From: Anaerolineae bacterium
Lineage (GTDB): Bacteria > Chloroflexota > Anaerolineae > B4-G1
Direction of reading: 5' to 3'
Assembly (NCBI GenBank): GCA_016783285.1
Contig: JADHWW010000117.1
Span: 1-29,501, forward strand
DNA length: 29,501 bases
Shown here: positions 11,973 to 20,522 of the stretch, one piece after another
How the letters are laid out: the number at the start of each line of letters is the position of its first letter
How positions within the stretch are numbered: the first letter of the stretch is position 1
Position numbers and translations under genes: made by a program
The notes under the pieces: model-generated
What the model saw: only the letters and a program-made list of their open reading frames with translations
Database searches by the model: none
Told to the model about the DNA's origin: nothing

Positions 11973-13679
11973 CTATTCCGCCAATATCTCGTAATACACC
12001 TGCGGCGCTTGCCGTTCCACTGTCTGCTCGGCGGCCAGCGCCAGGCCTAGCAGAGTGTGTTCCTGCCAGGCGCGGCCTATGGCCTGCATGCCGATTGGCA
12101 GCCCGGCGTCGTTGTAGCCCGCCGGGAAGGAGATGGCGGGCAGCCCGGTGAGATTGGCTTGCGTCGTGAAACGCATAATCTCCATCAGTGTGGTCAGATC
12201 CGACTCGCCGTGCGGCAAAGCGGCCTGGGGGATGGCGGGGGCGGTCAGCCCAGTGGTTGGAGTGACGATCACGTCCACCTGTTCCAGAGCGCGATTGAAA
12301 TTAGTCATCAACTGGGTGCGCGCCCGCTGGGCCTGGATATAATCGCGGGTGGTGAATGCACGCGCCAGCGCCAGGTTGGTGCGCACGTCCAGGCCATGCT
12401 CGCGGCGGTGGTCGGCGTAGTACCGGCCCATCGCCTGGGTCATCTCCCCGGCAATCGTTATCGTGTGCGCGACCCGCCCGTTCTCCAGATTGGGGAGTAC
12501 GATCTCACGTACCTGGACTCCCATGCGCTCGAACTCCTCAAGCAACGATTCGCAGGCCGACACCACATCGGCGGTAGCGTGCCGGAACCACGGCCAGTAC
12601 ACCCCCAGCGTCAGGTTGCTCAAATCCAGGCTGTCCCATCCCGCCAGCGTGGGTGGGGGTTGGTGCAGGGAGATGTGGTCTTTGGGGTCGGGGCCGGCCA
12701 TCACGCCGAAGGCCAGGGCGGCGTCGGTAGCGGTGGCCGCCAGCGGCCCTAAGTGGGCGACGCTCCAGCACAACGGCGCGGCCCCAAACTCGCTCACCCG
12801 CCCAAAGGTGGGTTTCAGCCCTACCAGCCCGCAGAACGACGACGGGATACGGATCGAACCACCGCCATCCGCTCCGATGGCGACCGGACAAAGCCCCGCG
12901 GCCACAGCCGCGCCCGGCCCGCTCGAACTGCCCCCGGTGTAGTGGTCGGGGTTGTAGGGGTTGCGGGGTGTCCCGTGGTGGGGATTCAGTCCAGTCACCC
13001 CGATGCCGATCTCGTGCATGTTCGCCTTGCCGATCAGCAACGCGCCCGCCGCTCGCATACGGGCCACCACCGTGGCATCCTCCTTTGCCGGGGAACTCCC
13101 CAGGAAAGCGGTGCCCACCGTGGTAGGGTACGGCGCCATGTCCACCTCGTCCTTCACTGCCACTGGCACGCCATCGAAGGCGCTCAGTGGTTGCGCGCTC
13201 TTGAGGCGCTCCGTGGACGCATGGGCTTGCTTCAGCACCTCCTCGCGCTCCACGGCGATGATGGCGCGTAGAGGCGGGTCGGCAGCGTTGCTGGCCTCAA
13301 TCGCTTCCAGCACCTTGTGCGCCACTTCGTCCGGGGTGGTTTTCCCTTCCCGGTATGCTCTGGCGTAGTCGTGCACGGTGGCGAAGTTGAAGCCGGGGCC
13401 AGGTTGAGCCGGTGGGCTGGGCCACTCGTCCTGCGGTACGCTCCCCGCCTCGGAGGTCAGTGTGCCCGTGGCGTGTATCGGGTGCAGGGTGGGCGGTTCG
13501 TCAATCTGTTGGTCCCGCAGGCGGGCGATCCCGGCGCTGCGAAACAAGTTGGGGAGCAGCAAACCGCTCAGTGGGCTTTCCAGCAGCGTCACGAACAGGC
13601 GCAGCGGCAGCCCCGCCAGATACGGCAGTTTGACCGATTTGAGGTCGTATTCCACCTTTTGGGTTACTTGGTTGGTCAT
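11973..13679 (-). CDS. Amidase-signature enzyme (GatA/fatty-acid-amide-hydrolase-like)
   Basis: A 568-residue amidase with the Ser-cisSer-Lys triad: Lys176 in VAVKDEVD, Ser251 in TGGSSSGPGAAVAAG and Ser275 in GADGGGSIRIPSSFCGLVGLK. The family hydrolyses C-N bonds of amides. An N-terminal extension of about 100 residues (with LRDQQIDEPPTLHP) precedes the amidase core, as in FAAH-like members, and argues against tRNA-dependent GatA; no gatB/gatC is nearby. GGAG precedes ATG 13679. Third gene after glpK and the pRiA4b-like gene on the same strand, 62 bases after the latter, so probably co-transcribed. The substrate is unknown. Confidence 0.93.
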   Translation of the reverse strand: MTNQVTQKVEYDLKSVKLPYLAGLPLRLFVTLLESPLSGLLLPNLFRSAGIARLRDQQIDEPPTLHPIHATGTLTSEAGSVPQDEWPSPPAQPGPGFNFATVHDYARAYREGKTTPDEVAHKVLEAIEASNAADPPLRAIIAVEREEVLKQAHASTERLKSAQPLSAFDGVPVAVKDEVDMAPYPTTVGTAFLGSSPAKEDATVVARMRAAGALLIGKANMHEIGIGVTGLNPHHGTPRNPYNPDHYTGGSSSGPGAAVAAGLCPVAIGADGGGSIRIPSSFCGLVGLKPTFGRVSEFGAAPLCWSVAHLGPLAATATDAALAFGVMAGPDPKDHISLHQPPPTLAGWDSLDLSNLTLGVYWPWFRHATADVVSACESLLEEFERMGVQVREIVLPNLENGRVAHTITIAGEMTQAMGRYYADHRREHGLDVRTNLALARAFTTRDYIQAQRARTQLMTNFNRALEQVDVIVTPTTGLTAPAIPQAALPHGESDLTTLMEIMRFTTQANLTGLPAISFPAGYNDAGLPIGMQAIGRAWQEHTLLGLALAAEQTVERQAPQVYYEILAE

Positions 13680-13741
13680 TTTGTTATCTCCTTCACTTCA
13701 ACACCCAACAAGCGCACTTAGGTGCACACTACGAACGGCTC

Positions 13742-15667
13742 CTACACTTCGTCCTCGTCCTCCTCCCACTCTTCGTCGTCCCAATCCGGGTATTGTGATG
13801 GGTTCTTGCCGTGGCGCTCCACCACTCGCGGATAATCTCCCTTCGGCGCGTCGGGGTTGATGCCCACCAGTTGGACCTCGAAACGATGCTCGTCCCCGTA
13901 GTCGAACAGGTACAAGAACCGTTGCTTCATCCGCAAATTCAGGTCGCGAATCTTAATGCGCGCTGCGCTGGGACCGTCGGCGGAAGGAGCAGCATACTCC
14001 GTGCTCTTGTCCCAGGCATGGCTGCTCATGAAGAACGAGTAGAGGTGGTCGGCGTCGAAGTCCACGGCCCTTTGAATGGCATAGTGCAGGTTGTCCAGAG
14101 TCTGATCCTCAGCAATCTCAATGGTGCGCCAGACATCGGGGGCGCGCAGATAGGTGATCTTGAAAGCATAGGTCAAGAGTGCGCTGAGGCGAGGGGTGGA
14201 TTTCTCTGGTTGGGGCGTGGGGGAAGCGGGCGGGGTCGCCCGGGCTTCAGCCAGCACAGGGTCGTTCCGCAGACCGTCCAGGGTCTCTTCCGACCAGGCA
14301 GCCACCACCGCATCCACGGCGCGGGGGTCGGCCCCATAGTTTTCGAGCACGCGAGACAATTGCTTTTTCAACGGCTGCAACTCCGTCAGCGCCGCGTCCA
14401 TCTCGGCGGGATGGATCAGCCCCAGCCGGGCCAGGAAGTGCAGGTAGGCGGGCAGGAGTTCCAGCACGGCCGCTGCCTTGTAGGGCTGCGCGCCCAGGAA
14501 GGGGAACAAATCAACCAGCACCTTGTCCATCGTCTGGTAACGGGGTACCAGGGGTGAGGATGGTGCTTTCGAGCGGCTCTTACCGCCGCGTCTCTTTCCC
14601 TTTCCCTTGTTCTTACCCCTGCCCCCTCCATCTCGGGGGCGGGGAGGCGCTGCAGGTACGACAAACTGTCGTTCCAGCGCTTCGGCTAGTTGCGTCCAGG
14701 CCAGGTTCCCGCGGCCGTAGGGCACGCCGGCCCGGTGCAGGTCGGCGACGAACTCGGCCAGCAGGTTGTTGATGTTGTCGTGCCACTGGTCAGCATCCAC
14801 CGCCTCGCCGAAGTCGGCCGGCTGCCAGGGAGAGTGGTCCGACGCAGTCAGGCGAGGGACGAACCGCTCCAGCCAACCTTTCTTCCACACGCCATAAGGA
14901 TCTGTGGCCTCCAGTATCGCTGGGTCGTCAGCGCAGGGAACGGGGGCTGTCTCCATATAGTCCAACAGGCTCAGGTGCATTAGATTGCCGGCGAACTCAT
15001 TAGTGGCCCATGGTAGGATTTCGGCCGATTCCGAAACCTGCGGCCAAGCCTGGGCCAGCACCTGGATGAGGGGCCGGACCTGGCCGTGGTACGACAGTTG
15101 GTCAATAACGCGAGTGAAGGTCTCGATGGTGCGCTCCGGTTCCTCAGCGAAGGGAACCAGCAACTCAGGGAGGGCCTCCCAGCGGCCGTCAGCGACGGCG
15201 TCGTGGATGAGGTTTGCGTGGTAGTAGGCTATGCTCTGACGGTACAACTCGGGGGCGTGCTGGCGCAGCCGCTCCACCAGTTTCGCGTAGCGGAGGCGAC
15301 CCTCCCGGTCGCGCAGATCAAGTTCCGAGCGGATGCCGTTCAGCATCCCAAAGGCGTACTCGTCGTCCAGTTTGCCCGCCTCCAATGTGCTCAGGAAGAT
15401 GATCTCCTTGCCCTCCAGATTGGCCCTCTCGAACTGCGCCCAGAGCCCGTCCTCCTCCGATGCCACGGGTTCATCCGGGAGCGGTGAAGACAGGGGAGAC
15501 TCACTTGGAAGAGGCAGAGGATGATGATGATGATGATGATGAGGTGGTGGTGGTGGAGGTGGCGCAGTGGCGTGCTGTTCCTCAACGGCTTTCTGGAGCC
15601 GTTCCAGTGCTTGCCGCCGCCTTGCCTCAGATTGCTCTCTACGCTTTTTCTTCCGTTTCTTGCTCAT
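13742..15667 (-). CDS. Protein with C-terminal pRiA4b ORF-3-like domain and poly-Pro/poly-His tract
   Basis: A 641-residue protein. It begins with a very basic helix (MSKKRKKKRREQSEARRRQA). Then come seven Pro (36-42) and seven His (43-49) in a row, a long helical middle region with no recognised family, and a second basic linker (GGGRGKNKGKGKRRGGKSRS). The C-terminal 120 residues (YAFKITYLRAPDVWRTIEI, FFMSSHAWDK, YLFDYGDEHRFEVQLVGI) match the plasmid pRiA4b ORF-3 family, whose function is unknown. It ends in an acidic tail. Its start ATG lies 1 base after the glpK stop (TGATATG), so translation is probably coupled. The basic segments suggest nucleic-acid contact; the His run may bind metal. 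Both are inferences. Confidence 0.85.
   Translation of the reverse strand: MSKKRKKKRREQSEARRRQALERLQKAVEEQHATAPPPPPPPHHHHHHHPLPLPSESPLSSPLPDEPVASEEDGLWAQFERANLEGKEIIFLSTLEAGKLDDEYAFGMLNGIRSELDLRDREGRLRYAKLVERLRQHAPELYRQSIAYYHANLIHDAVADGRWEALPELLVPFAEEPERTIETFTRVIDQLSYHGQVRPLIQVLAQAWPQVSESAEILPWATNEFAGNLMHLSLLDYMETAPVPCADDPAILEATDPYGVWKKGWLERFVPRLTASDHSPWQPADFGEAVDADQWHDNINNLLAEFVADLHRAGVPYGRGNLAWTQLAEALERQFVVPAAPPRPRDGGGRGKNKGKGKRRGGKSRSKAPSSPLVPRYQTMDKVLVDLFPFLGAQPYKAAAVLELLPAYLHFLARLGLIHPAEMDAALTELQPLKKQLSRVLENYGADPRAVDAVVAAWSEETLDGLRNDPVLAEARATPPASPTPQPEKSTPRLSALLTYAFKITYLRAPDVWRTIEIAEDQTLDNLHYAIQRAVDFDADHLYSFFMSSHAWDKSTEYAAPSADGPSAARIKIRDLNLRMKQRFLYLFDYGDEHRFEVQLVGINPDAPKGDYPRVVERHGKNPSQYPDWDDEEWEEDEDEV
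15520..15561. repeat. Trinucleotide microsatellite coding for poly-His and poly-Pro
   Basis: On the plus strand seven GAT units plus one GAG are followed by five GGT-like units. On the coding (minus) strand they read as a run of CAT/CAC-type His codons and CCA/CCT-type Pro codons in the pRiA4b-like gene. Such runs change length by replication slippage, so the tract is likely variable between strains. Confidence 0.85.
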
Positions 15668-15668
15668 A

Positions 15669-17177
15669 TCACTCCACCCAACCCCGGCTCCGCTCCACCG
15701 CTTTCTTCCACCCGGCGTAGGCTGCCTCCCGCCGGGTCTCGTCCCACCCCGGCTCGAAGACCCGGTCCATGCCCCAGTTGGCCCGCAGTTCGTCCAGCCC
15801 CGACCACAGTCCGGTCGCGAGCCCTGCGGCGTAGGCCGCGCCCAGCGCCGTCGTCTCGTGCACTACCGGGCGCACCACCTCCACGCCCAGGATGTCGGCC
15901 TGCAATTGCATCAGGAAGTTGTTGACGGTCGCGCCGCCGTCCACCTTGAGCGCGGCCAACTCGATGCCGGAGTCGGTCCGCATCGCCTCCAGCACGTCCC
16001 GCGTCTGATAGCAGATGGATTCGAGCGTGGCGCGGACGACGTGGGCGCGGTTGATGTAGCGGGTGAGACCGACGATGACGCCGCGGGCGTCCATGTCCCA
16101 GTAAGGGGCGAAGAGGCCGGAGAAGGCGGGGACGAAATAGATGCCCCCGGCGTCGTCCACCGACCGAGCGATTTCCTCCGTCTCTGCGGCATTCTGGATG
16201 AGGCCCAGGTTGTCGCGCAGCCACTGCACCGCCGCGCCAGTGATGGCGATGGAACCTTCCAGCGCGTAGGTCGTCCCCTCCGGCAGGCCGTAGCCGACGG
16301 TGGTGAGCAGGCCGCTCTTCGATGGGACGGGTTCGGACCCGGTGTTGAGCAACATAAAGCAGCCCGTGCCGTAGGTGTTTTTCGCCTCGCCCACGTCGAA
16401 GCAGGTCTGGCCGAAAAGGGCCGCTTGCTGGTCCCCCAGGTCGCCACAGACCGGCACCGCGCCGCCCACAGGCCCGTCGGCCTGCGTCATGCCGTAGAGG
16501 GCTGGATCGGACGATGGGCGGATGGCCGGCAGCATCTGGCGCGGGATGGAGAGGATCTCCAACAATTCATCGTCCCAATCGAGGGTGCGCAGGTTCATCA
16601 GCATCGTGCGGGATGCATTGGTCACGTCAGTAACGTGCGCCCCTCCCTGCGGACCGCCGGTCAGGTTCCATACAACCCAGGCGTCTACGTTGCCAAAGAC
16701 GGCCTCGCCCGCCTCCGCTTTCTCCCGCAGCCCAGGGACGTGGTCGAGCAACCACTTCAGTTTGGGGCCAGAGAAGTAGGTGGCAACCGGCAGGCCAGTC
16801 TTCTCACGGAAGGTCGGCTCCAGTCCATCGGCGATGAGCCGCTGGCACATCTCACGGGTGCGCGTGTCCTGCCACACGACCGCGTTGCAGAGCGGTTCGC
16901 CGGTGGCGGGGTCCCAGACAATCGTCGTCTCCCGTTGATTGGTGATGCCGATGCCGGCAATCTCCGCTGGTCGAACACCGCTCTCGGCCAGCGCGCCGCC
17001 GATGACACGGCGTGTCTTGGCCCAGATTTCCCCGGCGTCGTGCTCGACCCAGCCGGGCTGGGGGTAGATCTGGGTGTGTTCCTCATACATCGAAGCGACC
17101 ACCTGTCCCTGCCGGTCGAAAATCATGAAGCGGGTGCCGGTGGTCCCCTGGTCCACTGCGGCTGCGTATTCTGCCAT
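15669..17177 (-). CDS. glpK: Glycerol kinase
   Basis: A 502-residue FGGY-family kinase that makes glycerol-3-phosphate from glycerol and ATP in the cytosol. Length and motifs fit GlpK throughout: DQGTTGTR (residues 9-16), [89 protein letters not shown] and [19 protein letters not shown] place the start at ATG 17177 because GGGAGGA lies 5 bases upstream and the longer frame above it overlaps the promoter. No glpF or glpD is next to it; instead it heads a unit with the pRiA4b-like protein and an amidase, where amidase-released or scavenged glycerol could be a link (speculative). Confidence 0.97.
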   Translation of the reverse strand: MAEYAAAVDQGTTGTRFMIFDRQGQVVASMYEEHTQIYPQPGWVEHDAGEIWAKTRRVIGGALAESGVRPAEIAGIGITNQRETTIVWDPATGEPLCNAVVWQDTRTREMCQRLIADGLEPTFREKTGLPVATYFSGPKLKWLLDHVPGLREKAEAGEAVFGNVDAWVVWNLTGGPQGGAHVTDVTNASRTMLMNLRTLDWDDELLEILSIPRQMLPAIRPSSDPALYGMTQADGPVGGAVPVCGDLGDQQAALFGQTCFDVGEAKNTYGTGCFMLLNTGSEPVPSKSGLLTTVGYGLPEGTTYALEGSIAITGAAVQWLRDNLGLIQNAAETEEIARSVDDAGGIYFVPAFSGLFAPYWDMDARGVIVGLTRYINRAHVVRATLESICYQTRDVLEAMRTDSGIELAALKVDGGATVNNFLMQLQADILGVEVVRPVVHETTALGAAYAAGLATGLWSGLDELRANWGMDRVFEPGWDETRREAAYAGWKKAVERSRGWVE

Positions 17178-17214
17178 GTTGTTCCTCCCGTGTGGCTTTG
17201 TCGTGCTACCCCAG

Positions 17215-17243
17215 ACTATACCGTTTTTGTCGAGAGTTGGCAA
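17215..17243 (-). promoter_or_regulatory. Promoter of the glpK transcription unit
   Basis: On the minus strand -35 TTGCCA (17243-17238), 17-base spacer and -10 TATAGT (17220-17215). The predicted start is about 30 bases before ATG 17177. Its form matches the other promoters in the window. Confidence 0.75.
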
Positions 17244-17301
17244 GCCAGGCGTAGTGCGTAAACGGGGGGAATATAGAGTTTGGTTTTCGGGAGGGGCGTG
17301 G

Positions 17302-17949
17302 TCACTTTTTCTTCCTTCGCTGCGGTTCGTGCCAAATCGGTAATGAGTGGAGACCGCGCAGCGGTTGAGATTCCTCCCCTTTCTGCCGCAAGATCTGGCG
17401 CAGACTGCGTAGAATCTCATCCTGGGTGGCAATTACTTCCTCGTTAGCAGCCAGGGGCCGCAGCAGTTCCATGATGTGGCTCATCGCCTCCACCAGGTCT
17501 TTGTCCACCTCCTCCTCAGGGATGCTGAATTCCCGTTCGACGACCAGTTGCCCCAGGAGCTCCAGGGCGCGCTGCCAACTGGGGCTGTAGGCGGCATCCA
17601 GCCAGGTCTGCAAACTGCCGGCTGCCATCTGACGAGCGGTCTCCAGGCCGTATTCCCGGCATCCCACCAACAACGACAGGCGAATAGCACTGGAGACGAA
17701 CATCCGGGCATCTCCCCGCGCCCAGGTGCGATCTAGCAACACGGTGATGAAATCCTCGGCATCCGAGGTGAGCAGCCGGGGATGGTCGTCAATGTACATC
17801 AAGGCTGTTTCCACGTCTTGAAGCGATAGATACTCAAAGATGATTGGCTGCAGGCGTCGGAACTTGAAAGCCCGGTAGCCGAGCCAGAGGAAGAGTAACA
17901 GGATCAGCGCGCCAATGGAACCAAGAACCCACCACAGAATCGTCAGCAT
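17302..17949 (-). CDS. Single-span membrane protein, unknown family
   Basis: About 215 residues. The N-terminus [20 protein letters not shown] is one membrane segment, ending at GYRAFKFRR, so the rest should be cytosolic. The remainder is helical: [39 protein letters not shown], a Glu-rich segment and a basic end PQRRKKK. I recognise no family. The frame is open further upstream into repeat copy 2, but those codons lie in non-coding repeat, so ATG 17949 (or ATG 17988) is the likely start; ribosome-binding sites are weak for both. The gene stops 58 bases before the glpK promoter box. Confidence 0.7.
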   Translation of the reverse strand: MLTILWWVLGSIGALILLLFLWLGYRAFKFRRLQPIIFEYLSLQDVETALMYIDDHPRLLTSDAEDFITVLLDRTWARGDARMFVSSAIRLSLLVGCREYGLETARQMAAGSLQTWLDAAYSPSWQRALELLGQLVVEREFSIPEEEVDKDLVEAMSHIMELLRPLAANEEVIATQDEILRSLRQILRQKGEESQPLRGLHSLPIWHEPQRRKKK

Positions 17950-18004
17950 CCACCCTGCCTTTCCAGTCTGCAAAGCCCCTGTCTGCATAATCGGGCGACG
18001 ATCA

Positions 18005-18031
18005 GGCAGACAATTCACAGGCAGACAATTC
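18005..18031. repeat. Short tandem duplication GGCAGACAATTCA
   Basis: GCAGACAATTCA occurs twice in succession, about 15 bases apart, at the left edge of the repeat element copy 2. It may mark the site where that copy lost its terminal repeat. Confidence 0.6.
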
Positions 18032-18166
18032 ATAAATGGGACACGGATCAAATACGCAGATAGAGATAAAAAATCTGCGAGAACCCGTGTCAACGGATGC
18101 GGCCAGTTCATCCGTGTGTATCCGCGTGCTATTTGTGCCTGTTTTGGGAAGAGCCTGAGCAGTTAC
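18028..18166 (-). mobile_element. MITE-like repeat element, copy 2 (one end missing)
   Basis: Inverted copy of the element at 1085-1235. Reading the minus strand from 18166, the terminal repeat GTAACTGCTCAG and the following ~47 bases match copy 1 with two differences. It then carries about 20 extra bases, resumes similarity (ACGGGTTCTCGCAGA) and ends near ATTTATGA without the second terminal repeat. It lies between the membrane-protein gene and the AT-rich pseudogene. Confidence 0.75.
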
Positions 18167-18274
18167 AAAAAAACAGTAATGCCGCTATAAGCCACCAAGT
18201 CTTCCTTTCCATATTCTCATAATAGCCTTATTCTTCTCTTTTCGTCAAGTTAATTAGAAAAACTCACTCGGAGA
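18167..18274. other. AT-rich intergenic stretch
   Basis: About 110 AT-rich bases between repeat copy 2 and the pseudogene. No gene or clear promoter is visible. The base composition changes sharply here from the GC-rich flank. Confidence 0.4.
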
Positions 18275-19285
18275 TCATTGAGGGTCGGAAACAGTATTAA
18301 CTAAAAGTGCCGCGTAGCCTACACCACCACCATTCATATAGACAACTTTAGACAGTACGCTCCAGGGAATATCGTTAGCATGCTTTGCACCCTTTGGATT
18401 GTCAATCTTATACTGTGCATCTCTTGCTGGAGTTGATACAAAATAGGGATTCAAATGTCTTGAAATCACACGAATCTGATTTATGCAAAAAACACTAAGA
18501 CCCGTTTCGCTCATGTGGGAAATTAGGTGAAGCCGATTCCGAGCGCCTTTTTAACCACCACATATAGGGAATGCTCGCTGGCAAAACCATATATGGGGGC
18601 AAAAATGGGTTGCTTGGAGCATTTCACCTAATTCCCGATATGAGCGACCCGTTTTAGGAAGCTCGTTTAAATCAACGCCACCAGTAGAGTTTATCATCCA
18701 CCTTTCTCTGGATCCCATTAACACCATTGGCGTACCATCCCGAGCGTAGCCAATAAAATGACGGTTAATCATGCCATTTGTAGGAATTTGTTCTATCCAG
18801 CCGACAACATCTCCTTCTTCCATAATTTCTGCTGGAGGGTAATTAACCTTACTGTTTACCTCCCCGCCGTAATACACCATTATGAGTCCTTTTTCCCGCG
18901 CCGAGTCAGCAAAATCCCTCAAATCTTTCTCGCTCGAGTTTTGTGCAGCATCCAAGGCCGTCAAAATAGCTCCTTCTAGAGCACTAGACGCCCAAGTATC
19001 AACATGGTTTTCGAGCAACAAATCCATTGCTTCTTCCCATTCTTCAATATATTGTGGAGTAATCATTGCATATTTATCATCTTCATCATCGGACTCTCGT
19101 TCCTTTAACCTATTCAAACTATCTTCTAACATTCCTTGCACAATGTCTTTATTATCGGCAATTATTATTGATCCAATCCTAGGGACATCCTCTGCAATAA
19201 CCATTTGAACACTCACTTGACCTAAATCCCATTCTTCACCTACCCAACGAAATTGTTCGTACCACTCCTGCATCTCTGTATCCAC
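18275..19285 (-). pseudogene. Hypothetical gene split by a MITE
   Basis: Two same-frame pieces are separated by the element at 18508-18646. Removing the element and one copy of the 8-bp duplication joins ...NELPKTG directly to LSVFCINQIRVISRHLNPYF... in frame. A protein of about 287 residues from GTG 19285 is restored. As it stands, translation reads into the element and stops at 18551. The frame is also open 32 codons further upstream, up to the TAG that ends the lipoprotein gene, and no good ribosome-binding site marks a start. No family is recognised; the middle part has acidic helices and a strand-rich C-terminal half. It is clearly more AT-rich than its neighbours, suggesting foreign origin. 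Confidence 0.75.
18508..18646. mobile_element. 139-bp MITE with 24-bp terminal inverted repeats and 8-bp target duplication
   Basis: The ends (18508-18531 and 18623-18646) are inverted repeats of 24 bases with three mismatches; both start CGCTCAT and end AATTAGGTGAA. The 8-mer ACCCGTTT lies immediately outside each end (18500-18507 and 18647-18654), a textbook target-site duplication. There is no coding capacity. The element interrupts a gene whose frame is restored by its precise removal. An 8-bp duplication occurs in several IS families (for example IS66, IS256, ISL3, IS1595), but I cannot assign these ends to one. Confidence 0.93.
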
Positions 19286-19381
19286 CGCCTCTACCCAAAC
19301 GCCTTGTTCGTTAAGGATTAGGGCCGGGAGCGACTGGACTTCGTTGGTTTTGCCACCTTTGTCTTCCCCGCCTGTAACCAG

Positions 19382-20200
19382 CTAAAAAGCCTGTTGGGCA
19401 ACAGTTTGGCCTTGTTCATCAAGACCCTCTTTTACTAAAATCAGGTGGTTTTCGCCGGCGGCGTCTTGATACATGCCAATTGACCAGCCTAACCAGGCTT
19501 CCCTTGGCTCATCGTCGTATGCTTCAATCGCCGGATTATCTCTTAATGCAAGAACAAAGTTTCTTATTTCGTCCAGACCGAGTACTTCTGAGGCCATGGG
19601 TTGGATCCTGATCGCCCGGCGTTCAACCGGGCCGCTGGAAAGTTTAAGAGCAGACGCGTTCTCCCGGCTCCAGATCCAACCTAAATCACTGTCATAAAAA
19701 AGGTCGTAATGAATCAGGGTGCCGTCGGTTCTATTAATATCCAGGGCAAACTCCCCTTCATCCTCGTGATAACTGAAAGGTGCGGACTCAACATCGCGTT
19801 CCATGTCTGCCGACAGTTCATCCGGCGGCGGGAACACATCATAAGCCAGTTTGCCTGTCTCAGCGTCGATCCCAGTGACAAGAACGAGGCTGTCAATTCC
19901 CACCCCCCTCGTATGTACGAAGTCCACCTCGTTGTCTGAACCTGGGTGAGGAACGGCCTCATAAAGAGCACCGCTTTCGCACAAACTGTTACCGGTCTCA
20001 TCTTCAACGGCCAGAATCAACTCCGCAACTAAAGCGTCCGCATAGCCATGGGCCTGGTCTGCCTGTTCCTTTGGAATATGAAAGACAAAGCACGGGCGCG
20101 GTTCTTCAGGGGTTGTCGATGGCTCAGGCGTGGGGCCAGGGGCGCAACCGGCTAGAATCAGGAGTACAGCCATCACCAGACTCAGTTTGCGTGCAGGCAT
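19382..20200 (-). CDS. Predicted lipoprotein of unknown function
   Basis: A 272-residue precursor with a lipoprotein signal peptide (MPARKLSLVMAVLLILAGCA, lipidated Cys19) and a Pro/Thr/Glu linker (PGPTPEPSTTPEEPRP). The mature part mixes helices and strands: AHGYADALVAELILAVEDE, GVGIDSLVLVTGIDAETGKL, TLIHYDLFYDSDLGWIW. I recognise no family. AAGGAG ends 4 bases before ATG 20200. After its TAG (19382-19384) the same frame stays open into the next pseudogene, so the two could be read as one protein if the stop were suppressed; the difference in base composition argues that they are separate genes brought together by rearrangement. Confidence 0.75.
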   Translation of the reverse strand: MPARKLSLVMAVLLILAGCAPGPTPEPSTTPEEPRPCFVFHIPKEQADQAHGYADALVAELILAVEDETGNSLCESGALYEAVPHPGSDNEVDFVHTRGVGIDSLVLVTGIDAETGKLAYDVFPPPDELSADMERDVESAPFSYHEDEGEFALDINRTDGTLIHYDLFYDSDLGWIWSRENASALKLSSGPVERRAIRIQPMASEVLGLDEIRNFVLALRDNPAIEAYDDEPREAWLGWSIGMYQDAAGENHLILVKEGLDEQGQTVAQQAF

Positions 20201-20522
20201 TGCTCTCCTTCTTTGTTCTTCCCAGGCAAGTGGTCAGGGCAGTGGCCAATCTCCGCCAGGCCGATTAGCGGTCCCGCATCAGACCCCGTCCTTAGCATCT
20301 CCTCGGCTTACTATAGAATTACCCTACAACATTTGCGTTGTCCGCGAGAATCATGATTGGCAGACTTTCAGATTTACGACTTTGCCGCGCTATGCTTGAG
20401 CAGTTGCTACTGGCGTTATTAGTATACCCGGACGCCGGTTCTGTGCAAGTTGCCTTGGCGAGAACTGAATAGCGGGGCGACAGCCTTGTCCTGGGCGTAG
20501 TCGAAGGGGTAGTCTCGAGTTA
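20201..20522. other. Intergenic region with one REP-like repeat
   Basis: About 320 bases with no supported gene. It contains a REP-like unit (20484-20507). A TATAGT on the minus strand near 20310 could be a -10 box for the lipoprotein but lacks a clear -35 partner. Confidence 0.4.
20484..20507. repeat. REP-like short dispersed repeat, copy 1
   Basis: CCTTGTCCTGGGCGTAGTCG followed by AAGG. One of four related units in about 770 bases (others at 20647, 21203 and 21228). The consensus CTTGTCCTGRGCKTRGTCGAAGG is a short repeat widely scattered in bacterial genomes. Confidence 0.75.

Noticed and set aside
11973..13679. gatA of the tRNA-dependent amidotransferase
   Set aside because: Long N-terminal extension, no gatB or gatC nearby and location after glpK; a general amidase is safer.
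15567..17261. Plus-strand open frame of 564 codons opposite glpK
   Set aside because: Antisense shadow in GC-rich DNA; glpK motifs are complete on the minus strand.
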